DNA of 64,000 nucleotides, from the NCBI RefSeq assembly GCF_015326965.1, contig NZ_CP017659.1, forward strand, positions 2,046,001 to 2,110,000, read 5' to 3'. Positions 35,283-44,157 of the stretch are shown here, piece by piece (position 1 is the stretch's first letter; every line of letters begins with the position of its first letter). This DNA is from Paenibacillus sp. JZ16 (GTDB lineage: Bacteria > Bacillota > Bacilli > Paenibacillales > Paenibacillaceae). The notes beneath the pieces were generated by a model that did no database searches, was not told the origin of the DNA, and saw only the letters and a list, made by a program, of their open reading frames with translations. The translations under genes were made by a program, and so were the position numbers.

Positions 35283-36170
35283 TCAATAGCTAACCTGGAA
35301 TTCTTTGACAAACACCGCCGTACCGGAAATATAGACATCCATGGTCTCTTTACGACGGTTCACATGAACATGCACTCTACCGTCTTTCCCCATTTCCTGG
35401 CCTTGTTCAATACTAAATCGAGCGGAGGATAACTCAGGGTTCAGGTAAGTCAAATAATAAGCCCCCATTACCCCCGATGCAGTTCCAGTTACCGGGTCTT
35501 CAATGGTACCCGAATACGGCGATGAGAAATGTCTCGCGTGCATGAACGAAGACGCATCCATCGTTTCCAGGCAAAAAGGATGCAGTGAGGCCTTGGGGTT
35601 TTCGGTTAAAATGTCCGGGAACACTGCATTATCAGGCACCATCCGGTCAAAATGATGCAACCCTTTTATCGGAACCAACAATGTCCAAATCCCCGTGCTT
35701 CCATAGACGATGGGCATACTTAAGTCCAAATCGTCACGTTTCAGACCTATGGATGATGCTAGACGGTCTACATCACCCTCGTAGGATATGAATTGAGGGT
35801 GATCCTGCTTCATCTTCATGGTTAACAGGCCCTCGGCATTTTGATATTCTATAGGCAAACTGCCCACCTTGGTCTCAATCCACACGGTTTCTTTTTCCGG
35901 CAGCAGTCCCCTGGTTTTTAAAGCATACATGGATGCCATGGTGGCATGGCCGCATAAATTCATTTCATGGCCCGGAGTAAAATACCTCAATCTGATATCT
36001 GCTTGCTCTGATTGTAAGATAAAGGTGGTTTCATTGAATCCAACGCTGCGAGCGATGGATTGCATCTCCTCCTCCGTCAGATCATCTGCATTCAGAACCA
36101 CCCCAGCAGGATTCCCCTTGTTAGGCTGCACGGAGAATGCATCGTAATGAAGCACGTTTATAGATTTCAT
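35283..36170 (-). CDS. PhzF-family phenazine-biosynthesis-like isomerase
   Basis: This is a 295-aa protein of the diaminopimelate-epimerase-like fold. The start, SINVLHYDAFSVQPNKGNPAGVVLNAD, contains the GNPAGVV block; NETTFILQSEQADIRLRYFTPGHEMNLCGHATMAS contains the catalytic Glu (NET) and CGHAT; later SPYSGTIEDPVTGTASGVMGAYYL is the DPVTGSA-type block. It probably acts as an isomerase or epimerase on an unknown small acid. Single gene, divergent from the GT2-TPR gene. Confidence 0.92.
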   Translation of the reverse strand: MKSINVLHYDAFSVQPNKGNPAGVVLNADDLTEEEMQSIARSVGFNETTFILQSEQADIRLRYFTPGHEMNLCGHATMASMYALKTRGLLPEKETVWIETKVGSLPIEYQNAEGLLTMKMKQDHPQFISYEGDVDRLASSIGLKRDDLDLSMPIVYGSTGIWTLLVPIKGLHHFDRMVPDNAVFPDILTENPKASLHPFCLETMDASSFMHARHFSSPYSGTIEDPVTGTASGVMGAYYLTYLNPELSSARFSIEQGQEMGKDGRVHVHVNRRKETMDVYISGTAVFVKEFQVSY

Positions 36171-36362
36171 GTTCCTCTACCCCTTCTTTCTGCACCGTCT
36201 ATGATTTGCTATCCAAATTAGTGAAGATTTTACCATTAGGGGATATGTTAAATCCAGACCAAATTTCAAACAGCTCCCTGTATAAGGTTCATTTCGTAAG
36301 CTGACTTGAATATATATCTGGCATATTGTTATGAATCAAAACCATACATGGGGGTAATTTCA

Positions 36363-37472
36363 TTGAACACTATCAGCCTGTGCATGATCGTAAAAAACGA
36401 GGAACTCGTGTTAAACCGCTGTTTATCCTGTGTTGCCGACATCGTGGATGAGATCATCATTGTCGATACAGGATCTACCGATCGTACAAAAGAAATCGCT
36501 CAATCCTTTACAGAGCTCATCTTTGATTTTGAGTGGATTGACGATTTCTCGGCTGCGCGTAATTTCGCTTTTAGTAAGGCTACCCAGGACTATATCCTGT
36601 GGCTCGATGCTGACGACATACTGCTGGAAGAAGACCAGCTCAAGTTAAAAACGCTTAAAGAAAACCTTACATCCGGCATCGATTCCGTAACCATGCTCTA
36701 CCATTTAAGTTCGGACGAATTTGGCAATGTCACCTTCAGTCTCCGGCGCAACCGTCTTGTGAAGCGAAACAGAGGCTTCCGATGGATCGGACCCGTCCAT
36801 GAGTATCTAGAGGTCTACGGCAATATTATCAATAGCGATATCGCGGTTACCCATCTCAGCTCGAAGCATGACCCCGATACCGGCCGGAATCTTAGAATCT
36901 ACGAGAAGCGTGAGACGGCTGGCGAATCGTTCACGCCACGAGATTTATTCTATTATGCGAATGAATTGAAGGATCACGGCCAATTCGAGAAAGCTATTGA
37001 TTATTACGAACAATTTTTACATACGGAACAGGGCTGGATTGAGGATATACTCACGGCCTGCAGCAGGCTATCCGATTGCCATCACGAGCTCGGAAATGGG
37101 CAAGCCTCTTTTGAATCCTCTATCAGATCCTTGCATTATGCGCCACCGCGGTCCGAATTCTGCTGCCGCATTGGTTACCATTTTTTCGTGAAAAACAACT
37201 ACGATACGGCCATTTACTGGTATAAACTGGCGACCGAGCTTGAGCTGCCTCCGGGTTATATGGGATTTCACAACCCCTCCTTCTCCACCTGGCTGCCTCA
37301 CCTGCAATTGGCCGTTTGTTACGACCGGATCGGAGCCCATGCTCTTGCCAATCAGCATAATGAGCAGGCGCTTGTCTATCGTCCAGGCGATGAAACGATA
37401 CTGGCGAACCAGGAATATTTTCAAAACAAGCTGCAGGAGCTTCAAAATGACCAAGAACGGCCCAGTCCATAG
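36363..37472 (+). CDS. Glycosyltransferase family 2 / TPR protein
   Basis: This is a 369-aa protein. NTISLCMIVKNEELVLNRCL starts a GT-A domain with IVDTGSTDRTKEIAQSF and WLDADD (the metal-binding DxD) and RWIGPVHEYLE. From about residue 200 TPR-like helical repeats follow (DLFYYANELKDHGQFEKAIDYYEQFL). I take TTG 36363 because GGGGG precedes it by 8 bp; the earlier ATG 36348 has no such site. This SunS-like arrangement is seen in peptide and surface-polymer glycosyltransferases. Donor and acceptor are unknown. Confidence 0.88.
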   Translation: MNTISLCMIVKNEELVLNRCLSCVADIVDEIIIVDTGSTDRTKEIAQSFTELIFDFEWIDDFSAARNFAFSKATQDYILWLDADDILLEEDQLKLKTLKENLTSGIDSVTMLYHLSSDEFGNVTFSLRRNRLVKRNRGFRWIGPVHEYLEVYGNIINSDIAVTHLSSKHDPDTGRNLRIYEKRETAGESFTPRDLFYYANELKDHGQFEKAIDYYEQFLHTEQGWIEDILTACSRLSDCHHELGNGQASFESSIRSLHYAPPRSEFCCRIGYHFFVKNNYDTAIYWYKLATELELPPGYMGFHNPSFSTWLPHLQLAVCYDRIGAHALANQHNEQALVYRPGDETILANQEYFQNKLQELQNDQERPSP

Positions 37473-37482
37473 AAAAGACAGC

Positions 37483-37507
37483 AGCCCGGCTTCTAAAAAG
37501 CCGGGCT
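37483..37507. terminator. Bidirectional terminator between convergent genes
   Basis: AGCCCGGCTT / AAGCCGGGCT around CTAAA, extended by AGC/GCT, lies between the GT2 stop and the Big_2 gene stop. Confidence 0.8.
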
Positions 37508-37524
37508 ACTGCTAATCTGTTGTC

Positions 37525-39660
37525 CTATTTGACAGAGACGGTAATGGATACGGTCTTTGAATTGTACTGCCCTTTAATGCGGGCGGTTCCCTTCGCGATC
37601 GCTTCAATACGTCCGTTCGTTACTTTGGCAACGTTGGAGTTGCTGGTTGTCCAAACGGCGGTGTCTCCAACATTTATTTTCGCGCCGGTATCGAATTCGG
37701 CCGTAACCGTAACGGTTTTGACGTCACCGGGCTTCAAGTTCAGTTTCTTCTCGCTGACAATCAATTTCTTCATTTTCGGAACCACGTTTACCTTAACGGT
37801 AACTTCTTTGCCTTGGTATGAACCCGTAATCGTTGCCTTACCCTCGGCAACCGCCTTAACGGAGGTTCTGGATACCGTCACAATCGCAGTGTCCGAAGAA
37901 CTCCAATTCATCTTGGATGAGAGCGAAACCGTTTTGCCGTTGCTGTAATAGCCTGTAACTTTAATCGATTTGGATTTCTTGATGTTGAGATCGATATTCT
38001 CCGGCTCTACAACGATCTTCACAACTTCCTGTTCCACCACGACCGGAATCTTGACTTCTTTATTCAGGTAAGTGCCTTTCAGTGTCGTCGAGCCTTTCGT
38101 TAAGCCCTTGATCGTACCGTCTTTAATGACAGCCGCAGAGCCCGTCAGTGACCATTCAACGGAAGAGGTCACATCGCTCTCCGTGCCATCTTCAAATACA
38201 GCATTTACTTTCGGCAGCGCAATGCTTCTTCCCATAACCAGCTGATACTCTTCTACATCCGGCAGAAGTACCAGCACTTTTTCATTGACGGTAACCGGCA
38301 CCGTCGCTACTACTCTGGAGCCGATCTTACCGGTGATCGTTGCTGTACCGGCGTCGATGGCTTTGATTTTGCCGTCTTCGGTCGTTACCACTTTCTCATC
38401 GCTGGAAGTCCAGTTAACCGCGCTGCTGAAGTCCTCTTTCTCGTCGTCCAGAAGCGTTCCCGTCACTTTAGGGAAGGACTTGGATTCGCCTTTCAGCACA
38501 TCCACTTCCGTATCAGCTGCCTCAAACTTGGTCACGGTCGGATATACTTTAACCGAGAATTCTTTACTGATTCCCAAGTAACTAACTTTAATGGTAGAGG
38601 TTCCCGAAGCTCTCGCTGTAATCACGCCACCATTAACAGAAACAGCCAGCGGGTTGGATGAGGTCCATTCCCCGGGCACGTCGATGGATTGCGAAGCCGC
38701 GTTGCGAACCTTGGCTTGTACCGTAATCGAATCATTCATGAACAGAACCGGATTCTTGATAAAATCCGTCTGATCCAGAATCAAAGCTTCATAAGGATTG
38801 CGCACATACACATCCAATTTGGCCGTTGAACCCAGATAGCTCACGCTGATCGTAGATTTACCCAACGCAACCGGCTTTAGCTTGCCATCCTCAATTGTAG
38901 CTACGGAAGAATTGGACGATTTCAACTCTATTTTATCCGTCACGTCCATACCTGTATCGGTCTCCGACTGCTTAGCGAATACTTTCAGCTCAACAGGCGC
39001 ATCGCCAACCAAGAGCTCCAGATCTTCACCCGGAACGATCGCAAGCTTTTGGTAAGGTGCAATGACTTTCACCGTGAAGGAAGCTTTGAGTCCTTTGTAT
39101 TCCGCAGTCACGGTTGCGCTTCCCAGACCCACAAGGGTCAGTTCGCCTTTGCTTACTTTTACAACGCTGTCATCGGAAGTGGTCCACTTCGCTTCCGTGG
39201 TTACGTCGTTTGTTCCGTCAGCCAAGGCTTTAACGGTTAGACCTTCCGTTCCAAGCTTATGCTCCACTTTATTGGGCTGATCCAGTTTAAACTCGTCAAT
39301 GGCAAATTTAACGTCGACGTCAATCGTCTTGATCGCGCCTTTGTATTTTGCCGTAACTCGGGCTGTACCTTTCTCCAGTGGAATGATAAGTCCACCGTCA
39401 ACCTTTACAATTCTCGTGTTGGACGAAGTCCACGTCGACTCATTGGTTACATCCTTCTTCGTAGAAGAGCCTTCAATGTTAGCCAATACTCGAAGTTGTT
39501 CCGAGGTTTCATTAACGGTTAAGTAAATTTTGCTCTCGTTCGTATCAAATTCAATCGACGTTACGTCCCCGGAGGCGGCGAATACGCTGGTTGGAAAAAC
39601 CATCGCCAACATCATCACAACGACAAGAAACATCTTCGTTGTCTTTCTGTTTAAGCTCAT
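37525..39660 (-). CDS. Secreted protein of eight Big_2 (Ig-like) domains
   Basis: This is a 711-aa protein. The signal peptide is MSLNRKTTKMFLVVVMMLAM with likely cleavage after VFAA (about 29). The rest is eight Ig-like units of 75-90 residues, each ending in a VTVKV-type strand and containing WTSSNxxVVKVxxGxIxAxxxGxxxITxxYxG. There is no LPXTG, SLH, choline-binding or lipobox anchor, so it is probably released or associates non-covalently. Role: adhesion or cell-wall association by analogy only. GGAGAGAAATAA precedes the ATG. Lone gene, convergent with GT2, with 210 bp to pgsA. Confidence 0.88.
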   Translation of the reverse strand: MSLNRKTTKMFLVVVMMLAMVFPTSVFAASGDVTSIEFDTNESKIYLTVNETSEQLRVLANIEGSSTKKDVTNESTWTSSNTRIVKVDGGLIIPLEKGTARVTAKYKGAIKTIDVDVKFAIDEFKLDQPNKVEHKLGTEGLTVKALADGTNDVTTEAKWTTSDDSVVKVSKGELTLVGLGSATVTAEYKGLKASFTVKVIAPYQKLAIVPGEDLELLVGDAPVELKVFAKQSETDTGMDVTDKIELKSSNSSVATIEDGKLKPVALGKSTISVSYLGSTAKLDVYVRNPYEALILDQTDFIKNPVLFMNDSITVQAKVRNAASQSIDVPGEWTSSNPLAVSVNGGVITARASGTSTIKVSYLGISKEFSVKVYPTVTKFEAADTEVDVLKGESKSFPKVTGTLLDDEKEDFSSAVNWTSSDEKVVTTEDGKIKAIDAGTATITGKIGSRVVATVPVTVNEKVLVLLPDVEEYQLVMGRSIALPKVNAVFEDGTESDVTSSVEWSLTGSAAVIKDGTIKGLTKGSTTLKGTYLNKEVKIPVVVEQEVVKIVVEPENIDLNIKKSKSIKVTGYYSNGKTVSLSSKMNWSSSDTAIVTVSRTSVKAVAEGKATITGSYQGKEVTVKVNVVPKMKKLIVSEKKLNLKPGDVKTVTVTAEFDTGAKINVGDTAVWTTSNSNVAKVTNGRIEAIAKGTARIKGQYNSKTVSITVSVK

Positions 39661-39870
39661 TTATTTCTCTCCTTTGTACCTTCTGTCTCTCAGGCTTTTT
39701 TTCAGTCTATCTCTATATCGACAGTCCCGGATGAAATCGTTACCTTCTGACGCCAAAATAGGCACAAAGTAGGATATTTTCCCAGCCCCGGATCTCGAAA
39801 AAAATCCGGCGTGATAAAATGGACAGCTGTCCCTATCAGTCAAGCCGGGGTAACGCTCATCCTGCTTACA

Positions 39871-40455
39871 TCAGCTCAATTTTATGAGTTTATAATTGTT
39901 CAACAGATAATGGATGCCCGAATATATCGTCAAGGCGACTGCTGCAAGCATGAGAAATTCATCCACTTGAATCATAGTGACGAGCTGAAACGGATAATTA
40001 TCCAGCAATACCGCTGCAATGGCTATCACCTGAAGCACCATTTTCAATTTGCCGAGACTGTCAGCGGACAATGCGATTCCCTGCTCGGATGCAACCATCC
40101 TAAGCCCTGTGATCACAAATTCCCGCGCAATGATGGCAACGGCTATCCACGTCGCAACCATCCCTGATTGAACCATCATGATTAAGGCAACCGATATAAG
40201 CAGTTTATCCGCGAGCGGATCCAGTAGTTTTCCGAGATTCGTGATTTGATTGTATTTCCTCGCGATGTAACCGTCCAGCTTGTCCGTAGCCGAAGCAAGA
40301 ATGAACACGCCCAGCGCGATGTAGGTTCCATAAACATGAATAAATCCGAAGAAGCGGCTGTTCTCGGTCAGCCATAGCGGATACTCAGCAAAAAAAAGAA
40401 TGAATAATGGAATCAGCATTATTCTGGCTATCGTTATTTTGTTGGCAAGGTTCAT
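39871..40455 (-). CDS. pgsA: CDP-diacylglycerol-glycerol-3-phosphate 3-phosphatidyltransferase
   Basis: This is a 194-aa membrane enzyme. The CDP-alcohol phosphotransferase motif DX2DGX2ARX8GX3DX3D is complete: Asp58, Asp61-Gly62, Ala65-Arg66, Gly75, Asp79 and Asp83 (in ATDKLDGYIARKYNQ, NLGKLLDPLADK). It makes phosphatidylglycerol phosphate, the step that commits to anionic phospholipid synthesis. About five helices. GGAGATGAACCG precedes the ATG. It stands alone here; the 39661-39870 gap shows no gene. Confidence 0.95.
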   Translation of the reverse strand: MNLANKITIARIMLIPLFILFFAEYPLWLTENSRFFGFIHVYGTYIALGVFILASATDKLDGYIARKYNQITNLGKLLDPLADKLLISVALIMMVQSGMVATWIAVAIIAREFVITGLRMVASEQGIALSADSLGKLKMVLQVIAIAAVLLDNYPFQLVTMIQVDEFLMLAAVALTIYSGIHYLLNNYKLIKLS

Positions 40456-40500
40456 CGGTTCATCTCCTCGATCTGCAATTGGAATCGTTCGTTCCCCTAA

Positions 40501-40926
40501 CTATTCGGCATCGTAAAAGGTCATATGCTCTTTATCCGCGCGGTAATAGTCCAGCCTGTCCTTCATGGAGCCCGTATGAAACTCGAACATATGCCCATCC
40601 GGGTCCAGGAAGTAGATCGACTTCTTGTCCTTCTCCTCCCTTGCCCTTCCCGGCAAAATCTCCACCTGGAGCGCTTGCAGACGAAGCAGCGTTGTTTCAT
40701 ACTCCTCCTCTTCCATAGTAAAGGCAATATGCGTATATGTTCTATTCGAGGTGCTCCTGTCGACATCTTCTTCATTTAAAGCAATCCACAGTCCGTTCAG
40801 ATCAAAATATGCCAGCTTTCTCCCTTTAACCAGAAGTTTGGCTTCAAATACGTCCCTATAAAAAGCGATGGACCGTTCCAATTCCGAAACAGAAAAACAG
40901 AGATGGTTAATGGCCTGCAGTTTCAT
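40501..40926 (-). CDS. fosB: Metallothiol transferase FosB (fosfomycin resistance)
   Basis: This is a 141-aa vicinal-oxygen-chelate protein matching FosB. The metal ligands are His8 (INHLCF), His66 (YTHIAF) and Glu115 (FEFH). [20 protein letters not shown] and [23 protein letters not shown] are diagnostic, with the end [16 protein letters not shown]. It inactivates fosfomycin by adding a thiol such as bacillithiol. AAAAGGAG precedes ATG 40926. It overlaps the upstream HAD gene by 20 bp, so they are co-transcribed. Confidence 0.93.
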   Translation of the reverse strand: MKLQAINHLCFSVSELERSIAFYRDVFEAKLLVKGRKLAYFDLNGLWIALNEEDVDRSTSNRTYTHIAFTMEEEEYETTLLRLQALQVEILPGRAREEKDKKSIYFLDPDGHMFEFHTGSMKDRLDYYRADKEHMTFYDAE

Positions 40927-41620
40927 TGTTGGGCGACTCCTTTTTAATAGAAGATTCGATAAGATCCAGCACTTGCAGCGGTTGATGGATCTTCTCATGC
41001 TCGCTCTCAATAAACGTGTTGTACCAATAGGCGTGATATGGCCTAAGACCGGCATTGCTGGCGCCTCTCAGCTCATCTGAACCGCCATCCCCGATAAACA
41101 GAGATTCCTGTGGTGTTACGCACAACCGGTCACAAGCCAATCGATAGATTTCCGGGTTCGGTTTGGCTACCCCAACTTCATATGAGAAGATAACGTCATC
41201 GAAGTAAGGCGCCAATCCGCTCTGGCCAAAAGAAATCACCTCTTCTTCCGAGCAATTGCTGATCAAGCCCACCTTCAGACCCCTTTCACGCAAAAGATCC
41301 AGCATCCTGCAGATCTCATTCGATATCGTATTGAAAGGGATTTTCTTCTCGCTGACTCTCGACTGGTAGAGAAACTCTACATGTTCCTGATGATAAGGTA
41401 AACTCCGGGAATCAAGGATATCCCGGATCACCGCGTGATAGTTGGGAAAATGACCATTCATTCTTTGCTCAAACCGGATGCTCCACTCCCGTTTAAACTC
41501 CGCTTCGGATAGCCCGAGTCTATTCATATAATCATAGGACCTCTTGGACACCCGCTTGCCGTTTGCGAATTCCGTAATTAACGTCTCGAATAAATCGAAG
41601 AACACCGCCCTGACCATCAT
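40907..41620 (-). CDS. HAD-superfamily hydrolase
   Basis: This is a 237-aa protein. FFDLFETLI carries motif I (DxxxT with the nucleophile Asp), [12 protein letters not shown] motif II, and [13 protein letters not shown] plus [19 protein letters not shown] motifs III and IV. It is a small-molecule phosphatase or dehalogenase-type enzyme; the substrate is unknown. Start ATG 41620 with GGAG at 8 bp. It is followed by and overlaps fosB. A separate NUDIX gene lies 17 bp upstream. Confidence 0.9.
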   Translation of the reverse strand: MMVRAVFFDLFETLITEFANGKRVSKRSYDYMNRLGLSEAEFKREWSIRFEQRMNGHFPNYHAVIRDILDSRSLPYHQEHVEFLYQSRVSEKKIPFNTISNEICRMLDLLRERGLKVGLISNCSEEEVISFGQSGLAPYFDDVIFSYEVGVAKPNPEIYRLACDRLCVTPQESLFIGDGGSDELRGASNAGLRPYHAYWYNTFIESEHEKIHQPLQVLDLIESSIKKESPNNETAGH

Positions 41621-41637
41621 GAACACCGCTCCCTTCG

Positions 41638-42144
41638 TTAATCAACGATCCCTGCCGCCTGAGGTGATTTCGCCGGATACCGCTTGATGGTTTCATCCAG
41701 AACAATCCCGGTCTTCTCGTCCCAAATCTCGCTTAATTCAAACGTACCTTCTTCAAAAAACAACGGAAACCGGCGTTTAAACCAATCCTGCATAGGCAGC
41801 TTTAATGCCTCATCCCGGTCCACCCATAACAGCTCTCCTTCAGGGGGATGCTCCAGCAATTCCCCTTCAAAGGAGGTGGCCAAATAATTAAACACCATGT
41901 ACCGTAGACCTGTGTTCGGCTCACACGATTCCTCCAGGCCTTTATAGACGATGTCCTTTACAATCAAGCCGGTTTCTTCCCGCACCTCCCGAATGGCTCC
42001 GTTTACAATGCTTTCCGGAAAATCCACTTTGCCGCCGGGCGCAATATATCCGGGAAATCCTTTGGCATCCGGTCTGTTCATCAGCAGAACGCTGCTTCCG
42101 TCTTGTATCATGCACATGGTGTACAACTTCACTTCGGTCTGCAA
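41638..42144 (-). CDS. NUDIX hydrolase, MutT-like
   Basis: This is a 168-aa protein. The NUDIX box is exact: GGKVDFPESIVNGAIREVREETGL, matching GX5EX7REUXEEXGU. VKLYTMCMIQDGSSVLLMNRP is a typical start of an 8-oxo-dGTP diphosphatase, but the true substrate is open. It lies upstream of the HAD and fosB genes and is probably in the same leftward operon, with the 188-bp gap 42145-42332 upstream. One of five NUDIX genes in the window. Confidence 0.92.
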   Translation of the reverse strand: MQTEVKLYTMCMIQDGSSVLLMNRPDAKGFPGYIAPGGKVDFPESIVNGAIREVREETGLIVKDIVYKGLEESCEPNTGLRYMVFNYLATSFEGELLEHPPEGELLWVDRDEALKLPMQDWFKRRFPLFFEEGTFELSEIWDEKTGIVLDETIKRYPAKSPQAAGIVD

Positions 42145-42266
42145 CCTAACCCCTCATTCCTAACGGTTCTACTTGGTTTATATTATACATCCGCCAAGCG
42201 CTGAATGACGATATGATGAACGGAGATTCGTGTCGTCTTTTTCATTGTTATGTTGCATCAAAAAAA

Positions 42267-42294
42267 AGGCCCGAGCAACCTCTGCTCCGGCCTT
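42267..42294 (-). terminator. Terminator of the ECF sigma factor gene
   Basis: AAGGCC ... GGCCTT with inner GAGCA/TGCTC; the minus strand continues TTTTTTTGATG. It begins about 40 bp after the stop at 42333. Confidence 0.75.
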
Positions 42295-42332
42295 CCCGAT
42301 AAATGTATGATCAACCTGCTCGAATCTTCGCT

Positions 42333-43067
42333 TTACGCGGCCATTCTCATGTCGGACGAATATCCGCCGTACATCATATAACTTGCGCTCGGTGTTTCAA
42401 CCTGCATCGGAACCATGCAGCCGATGGCTGATGCTTCACTGCTATTCCATTGAATAAGCCTCACGACCGCTTCAACGTCCCCGGATTGGTATGCCTCTGC
42501 CAATGCCTGAAGATTCAGGGTCATCTCCTCGTCTTCCGGCATAGCCAATTCAAGTTCCTCTTCCTCCGGATCCAGCGATTGCAGCACTTTGTGAGCTCGA
42601 TGAAGGGCCGCTTTCACCGCTCCCTCCGTCGTTTTCAGTTTCACCGCAGTTTCCGAAACAGAATATTCGTACACTTCACGGAGCACCAGCACCGTTCTCT
42701 GCAGGGGCGACAAGTGTTCCAGCAGCCATTGAAAAGCGAACTCGATGTTCAGTTTGCTGTCCTCGTTCGACGCTTCTTCCCTAGGCAAAACATGTTCCAG
42801 CTTCTCATCCAGAATTCGTCTATAGATCTGATCCCGGCGAACCCGGTCAATCCATGTATTCTTGGCAATCCGCAGCAGCAGCGCTTCGTGGTTGACATGG
42901 CTCCGCTGCTTCAGATGCTCCAGTGCCTTGATCCAAGTGTCCTGCACCAGATCATCGGAATCCCATGAGGAGTTTGTGAGGGACAGACAATATCTGTGCA
43001 GGGTAGCATTCATTTCCTCAAAGCTTAGATCAGCCGGAGGGGTAACGCTCGGTCGAAATATCGTCAT
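42333..43067 (-). CDS. ECF-type RNA polymerase sigma factor with C-terminal extension
   Basis: This is a 244-aa sigma factor. Region 2 is about 15-85 (WDSDDLVQDTWIKALEHL, ALLLRIAKNTWIDRVRRDQ); region 4 is about 110-165 (LSPLQRTVLVLREVYEYSVSETAVKLKTTEGAVKAALHRAHKVLQ). An extra 80 residues follow, rich in acidic residues and then small/aromatic residues (APSASYMMYGGYSSDMRMAA-type end), as in ECF groups regulated by a C-terminal domain. No anti-sigma gene is adjacent. It is divergent from clpP across a 180-bp region and ends at a terminator. Target promoters unknown. Confidence 0.9.
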   Translation of the reverse strand: MTIFRPSVTPPADLSFEEMNATLHRYCLSLTNSSWDSDDLVQDTWIKALEHLKQRSHVNHEALLLRIAKNTWIDRVRRDQIYRRILDEKLEHVLPREEASNEDSKLNIEFAFQWLLEHLSPLQRTVLVLREVYEYSVSETAVKLKTTEGAVKAALHRAHKVLQSLDPEEEELELAMPEDEEMTLNLQALAEAYQSGDVEAVVRLIQWNSSEASAIGCMVPMQVETPSASYMMYGGYSSDMRMAA

Positions 43068-43246
43068 CGGAAGCCAACTCCTTTCCTAATCTCGATACAG
43101 ATATCTTATATGTAAACGAATGAAGTTATCTTTTCGTTACTTTGATTTTCGAACAATTTATTTCGTGGTTTCTCCGTATCTTTTGCGGCTGCCTCTTCGT
43201 TTACTTGCTGAAACCTGAAAACCTAACGAATATGGAGGATGAAACC

Positions 43247-43828
43247 ATGAATGTTGTTCCTTATGTTGTAGAACAAACCAACCGGGGCGAACGATCTTAC
43301 GATATTTATTCCCGATTGCTGAAGGATCGGATCGTGTTTGTGGGTGCAGCCATCGATGACGCCATCGCTAACAGCATTATCGCACAGCTGTTGTTTCTGG
43401 CGGCTGAGGATCCTGAGAAGGATATCCACATGTATATCAATAGTCCGGGCGGCTCGGTATCCGCGGGCTTTGGCATTTACGATACCATGCAGATCATCAA
43501 ACCTCAAGTCAACACCATCTGCACCGGTTTTGCCGCTTCTTACGGCGCGATCCTGCTGCTGGCCGGGGCCAAAGGCAAACGACTTGCGCTGCCGAACAGC
43601 GAGATCATGATCCATCAGCCGCTGGGTGGTGTGCAAGGGCAGGCTACCGATATTGCCATTACGGCAAAACGCATTCTGAAAACCCGTGAGAAGCTGGCAC
43701 AGATTATATCCGAGCGGACAGGTCAATCCGTCGAACGCGTCGAAAAGGATATGGAGCGGGATTATTTTATGTCGGCGGAAGAAGCGAAGGAATACGGCAT
43801 CATTGACGATATCGTCACGAAACTGTGA
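43247..43828 (+). CDS. clpP: ATP-dependent Clp protease proteolytic subunit
   Basis: This is a 193-aa ClpP. The catalytic triad is present: Ser98 (GFAASYGA), His123 (IMIHQPLGG) and Asp172 (MERDYFMS). Pro-peptide start [36 protein letters not shown] matches B. subtilis ClpP closely. Residue 99 is Tyr where Met is usual. TGGAGGATG precedes ATG 43247; the frame further upstream has no good start. It forms the tetradecameric chamber with Clp ATPases. Divergent to an ECF sigma gene, it may be a second, conditional copy; that cannot be decided here. Confidence 0.93.
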   Translation: MNVVPYVVEQTNRGERSYDIYSRLLKDRIVFVGAAIDDAIANSIIAQLLFLAAEDPEKDIHMYINSPGGSVSAGFGIYDTMQIIKPQVNTICTGFAASYGAILLLAGAKGKRLALPNSEIMIHQPLGGVQGQATDIAITAKRILKTREKLAQIISERTGQSVERVEKDMERDYFMSAEEAKEYGIIDDIVTKL

Positions 43829-43899
43829 CGCTAATCGTATATAATGGCCTGATCCGTTAGACCCGATACTCTATTTTATTCACAAGGAGTGGAACGTAT

Positions 43900-44115
43900 A
43901 TGCTGAAAAGTTTGCTCAATCAGGAAGTGAGCATTTATTTTACGGATGGAAGCTATGTGCGAAACGGCACGCTGGAGGAAGTAGGCGATCAATTTATCCG
44001 GTACCAGGACGAATATGAGATGCTGTATGTACCGTTAACCGCAATCCGCTACGTTTCCGTGAATACCAAGGAACGAGACAAACCTCGAGTGGGATTTGCA
44101 CCAACCTCCCGATAA
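43900..44115 (+). CDS. Small Sm-like (DUF2642-type) protein
   Basis: This is a 71-aa protein of short strands with a strongly curved pattern, SLLNQEVSIYFTDGSYVRNGTLEEVGDQFIRYQDEYEMLYVPLTAIRYVSV, like the Sm-like fold of DUF2642 proteins. No membrane segment or signal. CAAGGAG lies before the ATG. It is 71 bp after clpP on the same strand. Role unknown; a nucleic acid or protein-surface contact is possible but not shown. Confidence 0.7.
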   Translation: MLKSLLNQEVSIYFTDGSYVRNGTLEEVGDQFIRYQDEYEMLYVPLTAIRYVSVNTKERDKPRVGFAPTSR

Positions 44116-44122
44116 GATAACA

Positions 44123-44157
44123 AGAACCGCATGGGCTCCTTAAGCTCATGCGGTTCT
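44123..44157. terminator. Terminator between convergent genes
   Basis: AGAACCGCATG / CATGCGGTTCT are perfect 11-bp arms. On the plus strand the 3' side continues GTTTGT. It overlaps the last codons of the 44146-45057 gene. Confidence 0.75.

Noticed and set aside
39811..40167. Plus-strand frame opposite pgsA
   Set aside because: It is a shadow of pgsA, and no ribosome binding site is present.
43146..43180. ECF-type promoter (GAAC ... CGTA) upstream of clpP
   Set aside because: The spacing is about 20 bp rather than the usual 16-17, so it is not convincing.
43142..43246. Frame extension upstream of clpP
   Set aside because: It lacks a good start site, and ATG 43247 with TGGAGGATG matches the known ClpP length.
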